NCBI GenBank assembly: GCA_016217965.1
Contig: JACRFI010000015.1
Coordinates: 80,366-138,079, forward strand
Length of the DNA: 57,714 nucleotides
From: Candidatus Kaiserbacteria bacterium
GTDB taxonomy: Bacteria; Patescibacteriota; Minisyncoccia; Phycocordibacterales; UBA2100
Direction: 5' to 3'
This document shows, one piece after another, positions 29,825-37,855 of the stretch. Position numbers and translations under genes: made by a program. Numbering within the stretch: position 1 is the stretch's first letter; each line of letters begins with the position of its first letter. A model generated the notes under the pieces. That model was given only the letters and a program-made list of their open reading frames with translations. It had not been told where the DNA came from and ran no database searches.

Positions 29825-30343
29825 TCAGCCCTCCGTTTGCATTGTGGGAGAGCGCCCTAGTACCTGCCGTCCTCCGGGCCATGATGTTCCCTGAGTCGTC
29901 GAATAGGCGTCAACCTGCCAGCCATTCTTTTGAGCAACCCATTTCACATTCACCGCCCAAATGTCAGAATATTTTTCTTTGCTTTGAATATAAAAAAGAT
30001 TCCCCTTGCCATCATTTAAAAGTGGCCCGGTTTCTCCGCCGCGCTGCCGTAAGAGTAGCGTCCAAAGGTCGGAGAGCCGGCTCTCGGATGACGTGCCAAG
30101 CGCTGACAGAATTGAAGAATCGCTAGCGGTTTTTTTCAACCTAAATACCTGTAGGTCTGCTTCATGAGCATCGTTTTCCACTTTCTGATGGAATGCGGCA
30201 ATAAAGTCGGCATTTACTTGTGCGATGTTCGCTTGGGCTCTGCTAGCGTCTGATTTGAAATCCAGAACGAATGTTTGATATGCGGGCACAGATGCCTGGC
30301 GCACTCTTTCCAATAGTTGCGTCTTCTCGACGGTTCCGTCCAT
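29825..30343 (-). CDS. Hypothetical soluble protein
   Basis: 172 aa. Helical first half (VEKTQLLERVRQASVPAYQTF, IAAFHQKVENDAHEAD in pieces), then a beta-rich part (LFYIQSKEKYSDIWAVNVKWVAQKNGWQVDAY, in pieces LFYIQSKEKYS and WAVNVKWVAQ). No signal peptide and no motif recognised. It lies between the CHRD gene and the kinase gene on the same strand. Confidence 0.55.
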   Translation of the reverse strand: MDGTVEKTQLLERVRQASVPAYQTFVLDFKSDASRAQANIAQVNADFIAAFHQKVENDAHEADLQVFRLKKTASDSSILSALGTSSESRLSDLWTLLLRQRGGETGPLLNDGKGNLFYIQSKEKYSDIWAVNVKWVAQKNGWQVDAYSTTQGTSWPGGRQVLGRSPTMQTEG

Positions 30344-30434
30344 GTGTGAACAATATCATGGGAACGCTAAGTGGAGTCATAGGGCGTACCGCCGCAATAC
30401 CAGTGCCTTATACGAGGAGTGGATTTTGCGTGCC

Positions 30435-30452
30435 GAGAAAAAACACTTTCTC
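30435..30452 (-). terminator. Weak hairpin after the CHRD gene
   Basis: GAGAAA-6 nt-TTTCTC, with T-rich loop on the minus strand, 7 bp beyond the CHRD stop codon. The adjacent CTCTAATTTAGAG is also self-complementary. Confidence 0.4.
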
Positions 30453-30458
30453 TCTAAT

Positions 30459-31454
30459 TTAGAGTCCTAATCGTATTCCTGCCCTGCTCACGATGCCGAA
30501 AGCGGTCCGATAGTCGTGACTACCCGACCAATCGGATTTCTCGCCGTGCCAGTCCTTGTTCTTCCAATCGTCGTTATCGCCTTTCCACGCATTCCCGCTA
30601 TCGCAACAACTGCCGTCCTTGCCATCTTTCCCATCCTTCCCATCTTTCCAATCGTCCCCGCTCCAGCAGCAATTATTGCTATGATCCTTGCCGTTCTTCC
30701 AGTCGTTCTGTTTTCCATCGCACCAGTTGTCGCAACCGCCATTGTCCTTCCAATCTTTGTCCTCGCACCAATCGGAACAACCATGCTGACAGTTCCAATC
30801 ACAGCCGTGATCTTTGTTGTCATACGCGTCGTCACTGCAATCCCAATCGCATCCATGTTTATCTCCATAGCCATATCCGCCATCGCCTCCGTAACCACCA
30901 TCTCCATTGTTGTCGCCATACCCATTATCGCCGCTTCCAGAGCCTGTCTCATCGAAGCTGCCAGAAAGCTGCCCACGAATCTCGCCATTCGCATAGTCCA
31001 TTGAATGCACGTTGGCATAGATGGTGCCGCTCTCTATCGCCATCATGAGTTCTGCCACCGTGTCTACCCCCGAGCAAGCGGTGATATCGCCGTCATCAAT
31101 AGTTCCTGATGCAAGCGTCCCGTTCACATTCACACCGGACGAGTTATTGAATAACGTGACTAGCGCTGGCCCGTTTACGCCAGAAGCGCCGCAGTGCAAG
31201 TGCGCCTGAGTCACATCTTCGATTCCATACACATTCAGGACGTAATCAAGATTATCGCCATTCGCTTGGAGAGAGATGTTTCCCGATGCGCTCGTCGAAA
31301 CAGACGGTACTTCGCTGCTGCCCGACAGATTCGCATTCGCGCTTCCTGTTGCCGCGCTTACAAGTGGCGCGAAGAAGAAGAATGACGCCAATCCCGCGAC
31401 AAGCGATACCGCGAGCGTGAGCGCCATGTTCCTGTAATTTGTTGAATAATCCAT
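30459..31454 (-). CDS. Secreted CHRD-domain protein with Cys/Trp/Asp/Lys low-complexity tail
   Basis: 331 aa. Signal peptide or anchor at 10-34 ends in VSA-ATGSA. Residues about 36-170 form a CHRD domain (LSGSSEVPSVSTSASGN, AHLHCG, IYANVHSMDYANGEIRGQL in pieces), a fold shared with chordin and seen in many bacterial exported proteins. From about 175 the protein turns into Gly/Asp/Tyr repeats. A tail of about 130 residues follows with DWKDGKD-type and CDWDC/CDWNC units and some 14 cysteines. The final RTAFGIVSRAGIRLGL has a different composition. The tail could bind metal or cross-link (inference). Confidence 0.85.
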   Translation of the reverse strand: MDYSTNYRNMALTLAVSLVAGLASFFFFAPLVSAATGSANANLSGSSEVPSVSTSASGNISLQANGDNLDYVLNVYGIEDVTQAHLHCGASGVNGPALVTLFNNSSGVNVNGTLASGTIDDGDITACSGVDTVAELMMAIESGTIYANVHSMDYANGEIRGQLSGSFDETGSGSGDNGYGDNNGDGGYGGDGGYGYGDKHGCDWDCSDDAYDNKDHGCDWNCQHGCSDWCEDKDWKDNGGCDNWCDGKQNDWKNGKDHSNNCCWSGDDWKDGKDGKDGKDGSCCDSGNAWKGDNDDWKNKDWHGEKSDWSGSHDYRTAFGIVSRAGIRLGL

Positions 31455-31714
31455 ATTCGATTTTTTATTAATACCTAATAATCGGTCCCGCTTTCCGAGA
31501 CCGCCGTATTGAAACGCTCCCCGCCCGCGTTTAACTCGCGCAGTTTAAAAAGTCGAAATGAATGGGCTATGAATCAGTTCGGAATCGCTACTGCGCCGCT
31601 TGGAGGTTTTGAGAATGGTGGTAGCCTCACACGCAGAGCCGCTCGGTCATTCTGACTCGAGGCCAGACACTACGAGATGCCTGTCCTTGAGACAGGAGAA
31701 AGGTTAGGCATCAG
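31455..31714. other. Intergenic region with small hairpins
   Basis: Divergent-type spacer between the CHRD gene (minus) and the zinc-finger gene (plus). It contains CCTGTC-ttga-GACAGG just upstream of the plus gene, flanked by GATGC/GGCATC. No gene supported on either strand. Confidence 0.35.
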
Positions 31715-31918
31715 ATGCCTACCATTCGCAGTTGCGACAACCCGGAATGTGCGGTCCTTATCGATCTCGATGTGCGAACTGACTTCGTTCGCATGGACGA
31801 CAGGGTGTTCTGCGACACTGATTGCAGATATCACTGGCTCCACCAAGCCATGAGATTTGAACAGGTTACAGACCCCTTCCATCGGACGATTAAGCCACCC
31901 AGGATGGGACGCCACTGA
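31715..31918 (+). CDS. Small putative zinc-binding protein (67 aa)
   Basis: 67 aa. Four cysteines in two pairs, CDNPEC (residues 7-12) and CDTDC (33-37), in an arrangement like small treble-clef or MYM-type zinc fingers (FCDTDCRYHW is typical of the second knuckle). The C-terminus is basic (KPPRMGRH). Function unknown. Confidence 0.6.
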   Translation: MPTIRSCDNPECAVLIDLDVRTDFVRMDDRVFCDTDCRYHWLHQAMRFEQVTDPFHRTIKPPRMGRH

Positions 31919-32017
31919 ATTGCGGGGAGGCGAATTAAAACTCGCCTCTCACCGTAGGTGGCCTCGAAGATCTCCTTGTTCACACGCCGTTCATTTCTGA
32001 AGAGAATGATAATACCC

Positions 32018-32380
32018 ATGCAATATGTAGAGACGTACAGGGCTGATAGTTATAGCTTCTATCCCGCGCGCATGGCAGCGCGGATCGCGGATAGCATCAT
32101 CGGAGCCATCGAATTAGCTTTGGGGCTTCGACTTCTCCTCATTCTCTTTGGTGCAAATGCAAATGCTGGATTTGTGGCGTGGCTATATGCGATTACCGAT
32201 AGCCTCATGCAACCTTTCATCGGCATCTTCCCTGCTTGGCATCTTGCAGATGCATTCATACTCGATGTATCAACACTGGTGGCGATGCTCGTGTACGCGA
32301 TTTTCGGGTGGGTAGTGATACAGCTTATATACTTCGTGCTCCCTTCACGCGATATTGTGGAAACAAGAAATATCACCTGA
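32018..32380 (+). CDS. YggT-family membrane protein
   Basis: 120 aa from the ATG at 32018; in-frame ATGs at 31958 and 32006 are alternatives. Two YggT units: helices at about 15-42 and 75-105, with LGLRLLLILFGANANAGFVAWLYAITDSLMQPF (pieces GLRLLLILFGANA, WLYAITDSLMQPF), matching the family motif R...L...NP...F...T..L..P. YggT proteins are linked to division-site and membrane functions in other bacteria. Confidence 0.8.
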   Translation: MQYVETYRADSYSFYPARMAARIADSIIGAIELALGLRLLLILFGANANAGFVAWLYAITDSLMQPFIGIFPAWHLADAFILDVSTLVAMLVYAIFGWVVIQLIYFVLPSRDIVETRNIT

Positions 32381-32448
32381 ATCAACGCCTTACAACAAAT
32401 GTATTGACCTCACGGGGAATCTTCTGCGACTCTCACTTCATTCGCCGC

Positions 32449-32561
32449 TCAGCCCGTTAGACAACTTGTGACCCTACGGGGAATCGAACCCCGGTTTTAA
32501 CCTTGAGAAGGTCACGTCCTAGCCGCTAGACGATAGGGCCTTCCCATGTCTAACGGGCTGA
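32449..32561. repeat. 14-bp inverted repeat flanking tRNA-Glu
   Basis: TCAGCCCGTTAGAC at 32449-32462 and its exact reverse complement at 32548-32561 enclose the tRNA gene, 85 bp apart. Weaker matching continues outward (CGCC/GGGCG). The core is the CCCGTTAGA seen at 8690 and 16482. Confidence 0.65.
32469..32540 (-). tRNA. tRNA-Glu (anticodon CTC)
   Basis: The minus strand folds into a full cloverleaf. The acceptor stem is GGCCCTA/TAGGGTC with one G-U pair. The D arm is GTC...GAC. The anticodon stem is TGACC/GGTTA around the loop TTCTCAA, anticodon CTC. The T arm is CGGGG-TTCGATT-CCCCG, discriminator A. CCA is not encoded. Confidence 0.93.
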
Positions 32562-32889
32562 AGGGCGACATCAAACAAATGCGCCAAACAACATAATCTT
32601 TCATACATTTTACTGAGTGGCAAGAGAAGATATTCCTGCCCCGCGGGAACAAACGCACCCCCCCGCTTCCCTCCTTACAGGAGCTGTACACCTTGTTGAT
32701 TTTTTGTTCACCACAAAAAGGATTCCAAAAAATCTAACAAGGTCTTGCGGTTGGGTCCCACCCCAACCTCACCTCTCGAAGGATGTGTCCTAGCCGCTAG
32801 ACGATGAGGCCGTCACCGCGAGTATAGAATATCCTTGGTTCGATTCCAAGCAGAAATATCTTCCAGAAAATTGGCAACTTAGTTTTTTG
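32562..32889. other. Gene-free interval with inverted repeats and tRNA debris
   Basis: No gene seen. It holds CCTTGTTGATTTTTTG / CAAAAAATCTAACAAGG (about 32691-32742), an imperfect inverted repeat. A GGTTGGG/CCCAACC hairpin (about 32750-32768), a truncated tRNA-Glu and an isolated T-arm-like hairpin follow. Confidence 0.6.
32765..32811 (-). pseudogene. Truncated tRNA-Glu relic
   Basis: 47 nt on the minus strand. The 5' end GGCCTCA pairs with a 3' TGAGGTT. The 19-nt block ATCGTCTAGCGGCTAGGAC is identical to the D-arm region of the intact tRNA-Glu. About 25 nt covering parts of the anticodon and T arms are missing. A lone plus-strand T-arm-like hairpin (CTTGG-TTCGATT-CCAAG) lies at 32834-32850. 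Confidence 0.6.
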
Positions 32890-33213
32890 CTACGCCTCAA
32901 AATCCGGTTTCTTGAACCAAAGAGGGTCAAGTCTCCTTAATCTTGCTTTGATCCTTGGACCACCTGCTCTTTTGATGCAAACAATCATTGCATCCGCCGT
33001 CAAAGATTGGAATAGATATGTGTCTCTCTTGAATTCGAAAGTTGGATTTTTATCCAACCCAAGTTTTTCAACTATCTTATTTCGCTCTTCTACGATAGCC
33101 GCTTTGAGCAGCGACTTCTCAAGACTTCGCGACATCACCCTCTCCGTCTTCCCTGCCGCGTCCGTTCCCTTTTTACGAGGTTTCTCTGGTGGTTTTGGTT
33201 TCCATTCGCTCAT
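32890..33213 (-). CDS. Basic hypothetical protein
   Basis: 107 aa, very basic. Lys/Pro-rich start (EWKPKPPEKPRKKG), helical middle (SRSLEKSLLKAAIVEERNKIVEKLGLD in pieces), and a C-terminal RLRRLDPLWFKKPDFEA. No family recognised. Confidence 0.5.
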   Translation of the reverse strand: MSEWKPKPPEKPRKKGTDAAGKTERVMSRSLEKSLLKAAIVEERNKIVEKLGLDKNPTFEFKRDTYLFQSLTADAMIVCIKRAGGPRIKARLRRLDPLWFKKPDFEA

Positions 33214-33244
33214 GCAAAAAATATATGATTACGACGACATATTC

Positions 33245-33706
33245 TTATTCTTCTTTCACGCGTGAAGCGTCAGCAAGTGCCTGCATTTCCTCAAGAACTC
33301 GCTTCGACTCGATAGGGTTTAATGTTGGAAACAGCGCCATACGTGCAGATAACGCAATGAGGTGTGGCGGCGCTGCCTCGCCAAGCGGTGCAAGTGAATC
33401 CCGAAGTGCCGCTCCAAATTTTGGTACATCTTGTGTTTTTCCATACGGCGCTTGCAGCTGCCCGATAATGCGAGCTCCAACATATTTGGTGAGTACGTCT
33501 CTCATCTTTGCTACTTTCGCACTATCCATATGAGCCAAGATCCCTTCTATATCGGTGCGGGACATGCGCTGAGTGTTATCGGTCCGGGCAACAACATGGA
33601 GCGCGCTTACGACGTCGCTATGAAATTGTATCTGAAAACGATTCTGGCTTTTATCACCCCCCTGCTCACTCCCATCGAAACCCTCTGCTCTTTCTAGTGT
33701 ATCCAT
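33245..33706 (-). CDS. Hypothetical soluble protein
   Basis: 153 aa, mostly helical, no membrane segment. Recognisable pieces are DKSQNRFQIQFHSDVVSAL and VGARIIGQLQAPYGKTQ. It starts upstream of the 107-aa gene on the same strand (31 bp between). No family recognised. Confidence 0.5.
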   Translation of the reverse strand: MDTLERAEGFDGSEQGGDKSQNRFQIQFHSDVVSALHVVARTDNTQRMSRTDIEGILAHMDSAKVAKMRDVLTKYVGARIIGQLQAPYGKTQDVPKFGAALRDSLAPLGEAAPPHLIALSARMALFPTLNPIESKRVLEEMQALADASRVKEE

Positions 33707-33751
33707 GCGTCCATTGTACCTTAAACACCAGATTAGATTCCAGTTTGTCGA

Positions 33752-33871
33752 TTACTTCTCTTTATATTTGTCTACAGCACCAGGTCTCACTGTTATTGTC
33801 CCGGAATGAAATCTCACGATCAACAGACCCTTCGCATTATCAAAAACCACGATTCGTCCGAGTCCACGCAT
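33752..33871 (-). CDS. Small beta-rich protein (39 aa)
   Basis: ATG at 33871 to TAA at 33752: MRGLGRIVVFDNAKGLLIVR, then FHSGTITVRPGAVDKYKEK. Alternating hydrophobic pattern suggests a small beta fold. It follows the 58-aa gene by 35 nt. A GAGGAG lies 16 nt upstream of the ATG. Unrecognised. Confidence 0.45.
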   Translation of the reverse strand: MRGLGRIVVFDNAKGLLIVRFHSGTITVRPGAVDKYKEK

Positions 33872-33906
33872 TTTTCTCGGCGGCGACTCCTCTTCGCCTG
33901 TAAATG

Positions 33907-34083
33907 TTATACGTCATTCAATTTGAATTCCGCATCTTCCAATTTTTGTTTGGCTTCCTTCCGCGCCTTTTGTACTCCTTCTGTTGCCCTTCCGGCGCTC
34001 TCACCAGCACTTTTGGCTAATGCCTTAGCCCTTCTTCCTTCCGACCCGAGATTGCCGCCGTGATATTTCTCAGATTTTGCCAC
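33907..34083 (-). CDS. Small Ala/Lys/Glu-rich protein (58 aa, GTG start)
   Basis: GTG at 34083 to TAA at 33907, 58 aa: AKSEKYHGGNLGSEGRRAKA, then a long helix with AKSAGESAGRATEGVQKARKE. Composition resembles LEA-like or histone-like small helical proteins. Start at GTG explains why a simple ATG search would miss it. Confidence 0.45.
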   Translation of the reverse strand: MAKSEKYHGGNLGSEGRRAKALAKSAGESAGRATEGVQKARKEAKQKLEDAEFKLNDV

Positions 34084-34146
34084 GCCTATATTCTACTATA
34101 TTTTTGAACGCTTATTACTAACTCAAGGTCGCGACGTTTCTATCGC

Positions 34147-35580
34147 TCAACGACTGATCGAAGCGAGTCGCTGTTTTATTTTTCGGATAAAGAGTTTTGC
34201 GAGACCGCTTCCGACAGCCGGCACGTATGTACCGCCGACGAATACTTTTTCATATATATCTGAGAATATGCGGCTCGCACGGAATTTCTTGCGAAGCGCG
34301 ACGTACCATTCTGCATCATAGATGCGCCAAAATTCATCTTTCGGATAGTACGTATGAGCATATAGCACCTTTCTCCCGCCGAGTTTTTCAGTTTGCTGTT
34401 CTATTTCTCTATTGAGCGCATAAAGTGCCTCATGGCCATGTCTCGGTCTCGTCCCTCCCCACACGCCAACATTGATGATCATGTTTGCGTGAAGATACGC
34501 AGGCGATAGCCGCGCGTATTTTTCCGGCCTCAACGGACACAACCAAAGCGGATAAATGCCGATTTTCTCGCGGACAAAATCAAGAAATGCTATCGTCTTA
34601 TTTTCCGGAAGACTTATATCCTGGACGATACACTGTTGCGAAGTGTTCGTAGCATGCAGCATTTCATATAGTTGGCGTGTTTTAAGAAACGGATTAAAAA
34701 TGAATCTCGTCAGGCGATTGAAGGGTATAGACCATCGATTAAAAGCATACGAAGCCATCCAGAACCCTCCTCGATCGTATCGGAACAAATACTCTTCGAG
34801 CGGCACTGTTTCTTCGAATTCTTCGTGCTCTTTAGCTATCTTCTCTGCATGCAGATAGAACCACTGATCTCGGGCTCTTGAGAATCTCTGTATGTTCCCG
34901 CGTGCGACATCAGTTCGTTCGCCAACGATAACCACACCGCGATCAGAACTGAATATAATGCCATCTACGAAATCATTGCTTGAACGCATCTCGCGCTTCA
35001 GTACGTCGACCGCATCTCTATAACTCCCGGTGCGAATATAATGCAGCCGCACGTATAACGAGGCAGGAATTAAACGAAGCTTTATTAATGTGATAACACC
35101 TAGCGATCCATATGAGCACGCCGTTCCCCAGAATAAATCTGGATTTTCATGTCTTGATACTTTTATTATTTCACCATTGCCCAATATCATTTCGTATTCT
35201 AAGCAACATTCGTGAAATAGACCCTCCTTAAATGAACTACTCTCGCCCGCGCCACCCTGTATGCCTCCTCCTACGGTAATTCCAGGGAACTCCATGACAA
35301 CCGGCGGTATAAGCGTCCGCTTGAGCGTCTCCCTTACAAGTACATCCATCGGGACATTCGGTTCGAGAAGCGCATAAGGTCCATCTTCAGATTCTGCAAT
35401 CTCAAGAATTTTATCCAGAGAGCTCGTATCCAATGTTTTCTCTGGATCAAAAGTTTGGGAACGAGTCGAATTTGTACTGCCGTGAAAAATGCGAACTTTT
35501 ACGTCCCGATCATAAAACTTCTTTACTTTTGCACTCAGATCTAACACTTGCGCCCGATGCTGATCTACGGTGCTTTCCAT
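34147..35580 (-). CDS. FAD-linked oxidoreductase, DHCR24-like
   Basis: 477 aa from the ATG at 35580 (nine residues shorter than the longest frame). An FAD-binding PCMH domain covers about 50-220: FPGITVGGGIQGGAGESSSFKEGLF (pieces GITVGGGIQGGAGESSS) and DLFWGTACSYGSLGVIT. The C-terminal part contains LYAHTYYPKDEFWRIYD and AEWYVALRKKF, very like the end of eukaryotic delta(24)-sterol reductase. Unlike that enzyme it has no obvious N-terminal membrane anchor. Substrate unknown; a polyprenyl or other lipid double bond is possible. Confidence 0.85.
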   Translation of the reverse strand: MESTVDQHRAQVLDLSAKVKKFYDRDVKVRIFHGSTNSTRSQTFDPEKTLDTSSLDKILEIAESEDGPYALLEPNVPMDVLVRETLKRTLIPPVVMEFPGITVGGGIQGGAGESSSFKEGLFHECCLEYEMILGNGEIIKVSRHENPDLFWGTACSYGSLGVITLIKLRLIPASLYVRLHYIRTGSYRDAVDVLKREMRSSNDFVDGIIFSSDRGVVIVGERTDVARGNIQRFSRARDQWFYLHAEKIAKEHEEFEETVPLEEYLFRYDRGGFWMASYAFNRWSIPFNRLTRFIFNPFLKTRQLYEMLHATNTSQQCIVQDISLPENKTIAFLDFVREKIGIYPLWLCPLRPEKYARLSPAYLHANMIINVGVWGGTRPRHGHEALYALNREIEQQTEKLGGRKVLYAHTYYPKDEFWRIYDAEWYVALRKKFRASRIFSDIYEKVFVGGTYVPAVGSGLAKLFIRKIKQRLASISR

Positions 35581-35636
35581 CCAACAAAATCTAGCATGAT
35601 CCTCCACGGACGAAAAACAATATTCTATATTAAGAC

Positions 35637-37355
35637 CTATCGATCCGGCGGTATTTCATAGTAGTTGATGAGAAACTTTGCCAGCTCCATGAACGGGCGG
35701 GCAAGCGATTGTGATGCGTACTGCACGCCTTGGGGCTCAACTTGGTAGAGAAGGATGATGAATCGAGGGTCATGCGCGGGGAAGTACCCGAAGAAGGAGT
35801 GTAAGAAGCGTCCTTCGCAATACCCATCACAGCCAGGGCCGCCTATCTGCGCCGTTCCCGTTTTTGCCGCGATTGAATAATGTTCCTGTTTCAACTCACC
35901 GTTAAGAAGCGCGTCGTCAAATACCTTCACGAGCATGTTTGTGACAGTTTCCGCACTCTCCTTCTTGAGCACCCGTGTCTCCGGAGCTTGCGGCGTCTCG
36001 CGCATAATTCCGCTTGGATACTGGATGTGTGTTGCTACGTGAGGCTCCGGGAGAACGCCACCATTTGCGAGACTCGCCAGCGCCCGTATCATTTCTATCG
36101 GCGTGGTTGCGATTCCTTGCCCGAAAGAAGCAGAAGCGAAATCAACATCTGCTGCGCCCGGGCCAGTGATAGCAGAAATATCTCCAGCAATCTCTCCTGG
36201 AAGGTCTATGCCGGTTTCCTCTCCGAGCCCGTACTTTTCAAAATAATCAGCAAATGTATCGTGCCCCATCCTATCCACAATGAACGAAACGCCTGTGTTA
36301 AGAGATTGGCTCAGAATTTCCTGCATGGCGACTCGTCCACGGCCTTTTCCGTCATAGTTCGCAATTCGATAGCCACTCTTGTAAATAAATCCCTTGTCTT
36401 CGTATGTAGTGCCTGGCGCAATCGCACCCGTATCGATGCCTGCCGCGACAGTTAGTGGCTTCATGATAGAGCCCATTTCGTACCGACTCTCCACTATCGG
36501 ATTCGTGAACACGCGCGCATTTTCTTCGGTGTTGTATGTATTTGGATTGAAATCCGGCAAGACACCGATGCCAAGTATCTCTCCTGTCGAAGGGTCCATG
36601 ATAATGCCACCAACGGAACGCGGAGAATATTCTTTCATAATATTCCCCAACACCCGCTCAAGTTCTATTTCAACGTCCGGTTCAATGGATGTTATTACGT
36701 TTCCCTGGTAATTCCCCGGATCGCTCGATATCACTGCAGCAACGTTGGTGAATATTTCTGCAAATGGATTCACATACAAACTGCTTCCCTCCCGCTTCAG
36801 AGTGTCTTGGTAGTATTTCTCGATGCCATACACGCCTTCTCGCCTCTCGCCGTTGTAGCCGACAAATCCGATTGCGTGTGCCGCAAGGTCATTTCCCGGA
36901 TACATGCGCCATTCGTCACGCACCGTAAGGACACCCGGCATTTCTTTTTCGCGTATCGTACGTGCCGCATCATCGTCCACTCGCCCGCGTAGTTCTTCAT
37001 ACGGATCATCCTTTTTTTCTACACTTGAAAAGAACCTATCGCGGTCTATGTCGACGACGCTGCTGAGAGCAGCGTATGTTGCGTCCGGATTCGCAAGATC
37101 TCCGGGCCGTATCGCTATCTTCCACCCCACTTGCATCACCGCTGCTGCAACTGAGGTGCCATCTTTTCTCGTAAAGAAAATCTCTCCCCGGTGTTCCGAA
37201 TTTTCGCCATCTTCGACGTATTGCCCAACCGCTTCTGCACGATAGCCGTCTCCGTGCACGATCTGTACGAAATAGAGCCTTGTCGCAAGGATGAATGCGA
37301 ACAGGATGAATAATCCCGAGATTAGCCGCACCCGAAGAACAAATTTGCTTCTCAT
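35637..37355 (-). CDS. ftsI: Division-specific penicillin-binding protein (FtsI/PBP2 class)
   Basis: 572 aa from the ATG at 37355, preceded by GGAAGGA as ribosome-binding site. Membrane anchor at about 9-28, PBP dimerisation domain to about 230, transpeptidase after that. Catalytic motifs: S296-I-M-K299, S351-L-N353 and K498-T-G500. It cross-links septal peptidoglycan. Located after rsmH and the ftsL-like gene, as in many bacteria. The start overlaps the stop of a 45-codon frame. Confidence 0.93.
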   Translation of the reverse strand: MRSKFVLRVRLISGLFILFAFILATRLYFVQIVHGDGYRAEAVGQYVEDGENSEHRGEIFFTRKDGTSVAAAVMQVGWKIAIRPGDLANPDATYAALSSVVDIDRDRFFSSVEKKDDPYEELRGRVDDDAARTIREKEMPGVLTVRDEWRMYPGNDLAAHAIGFVGYNGERREGVYGIEKYYQDTLKREGSSLYVNPFAEIFTNVAAVISSDPGNYQGNVITSIEPDVEIELERVLGNIMKEYSPRSVGGIIMDPSTGEILGIGVLPDFNPNTYNTEENARVFTNPIVESRYEMGSIMKPLTVAAGIDTGAIAPGTTYEDKGFIYKSGYRIANYDGKGRGRVAMQEILSQSLNTGVSFIVDRMGHDTFADYFEKYGLGEETGIDLPGEIAGDISAITGPGAADVDFASASFGQGIATTPIEMIRALASLANGGVLPEPHVATHIQYPSGIMRETPQAPETRVLKKESAETVTNMLVKVFDDALLNGELKQEHYSIAAKTGTAQIGGPGCDGYCEGRFLHSFFGYFPAHDPRFIILLYQVEPQGVQYASQSLARPFMELAKFLINYYEIPPDR

Positions 37356-37489
37356 ATTTTTCCTTCCAGCGAGAAGCGAGAGCCATTCGTGTTTGCCGTG
37401 TCTCGCAGCGCGTCGGCGCGAGAGGCAGCGCTGGCGCAACAGCGCCAGACAGCGACGGCAAAAATGAATGGTCGAGCGTTATATTTCAT
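37352..37489 (-). CDS. 45-aa frame bridging ftsL and ftsI
   Basis: ATG at 37489 overlaps the last codons of the ftsL-like gene by 11 nt; its TGA (37354-37352) overlaps the ftsI ATG as ATGA. It reads MKYNARPFIFAVAVWRCCAS, then ASRADALRDTANTNGSRFSLEGKI. It starts like a signal peptide. A 7-bp GC-rich hairpin (CTGGCGC-aaca-GCGCCAG) lies inside. It may serve translational coupling across the gap rather than make a functional protein. Confidence 0.4.
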   Translation of the reverse strand: MKYNARPFIFAVAVWRCCASAASRADALRDTANTNGSRFSLEGKI

Positions 37490-37853
37490 TACGCACGTTT
37501 TCTTTCGCCACTGCACCGGGCCTATGGATAAAGTTAGCGCCACGGACTGCCGTAAGGCCAATGGTCTCCCCATCGTTCGCTTGCACGCCGCCGGAGAGCG
37601 CAAAGTACTCTCGCTCAAGCTGTCCAACGGACGCGCGAAGTTGCGACGCCTGTTCGTCGGCCTCTTTGCGCGCGATGACATTCACTATTGAAAGCGAAAC
37701 AAAAAATACGTATGCAAATACCGATACAGCAAGTAACACGCCAAAAAAACGTATCGCGCTCTCTTCACGCGGCAGCGCTCGCACAAACGCCGAATCTCTT
37801 CGGAATGTCCTATCCCTGAACGGCAGCTGCAAATTTAAAGTTTTTTTCGACAT
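37479..37853 (-). CDS. FtsL-like division protein
   Basis: 124 aa. Cytoplasmic N-terminus of about 32 residues, one membrane helix (FFGVLLAVSVFAYVFFVSLSI, pieces GVLLAVSVFAYVFF), then a short coiled-coil (ARKEADEQASQLRASVGQLEREYFAL in pieces). Topology, size and position between rsmH and ftsI match FtsL, a scaffold of the divisome, though sequence similarity is weak as usual. It begins 2 nt after rsmH. Confidence 0.75.
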   Translation of the reverse strand: MSKKTLNLQLPFRDRTFRRDSAFVRALPREESAIRFFGVLLAVSVFAYVFFVSLSIVNVIARKEADEQASQLRASVGQLEREYFALSGGVQANDGETIGLTAVRGANFIHRPGAVAKENVRNEI

Positions 37854-37855
37854 GA

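Noticed and set aside
32449-32561. GTTAGAC...GTCTAAC borders resemble integron attC core sites
   Set aside because: No complete attC with both core sites around a hairpin, no integrase in the window, and the other two CCCGTTAGA pairs do not fit the consensus fully.
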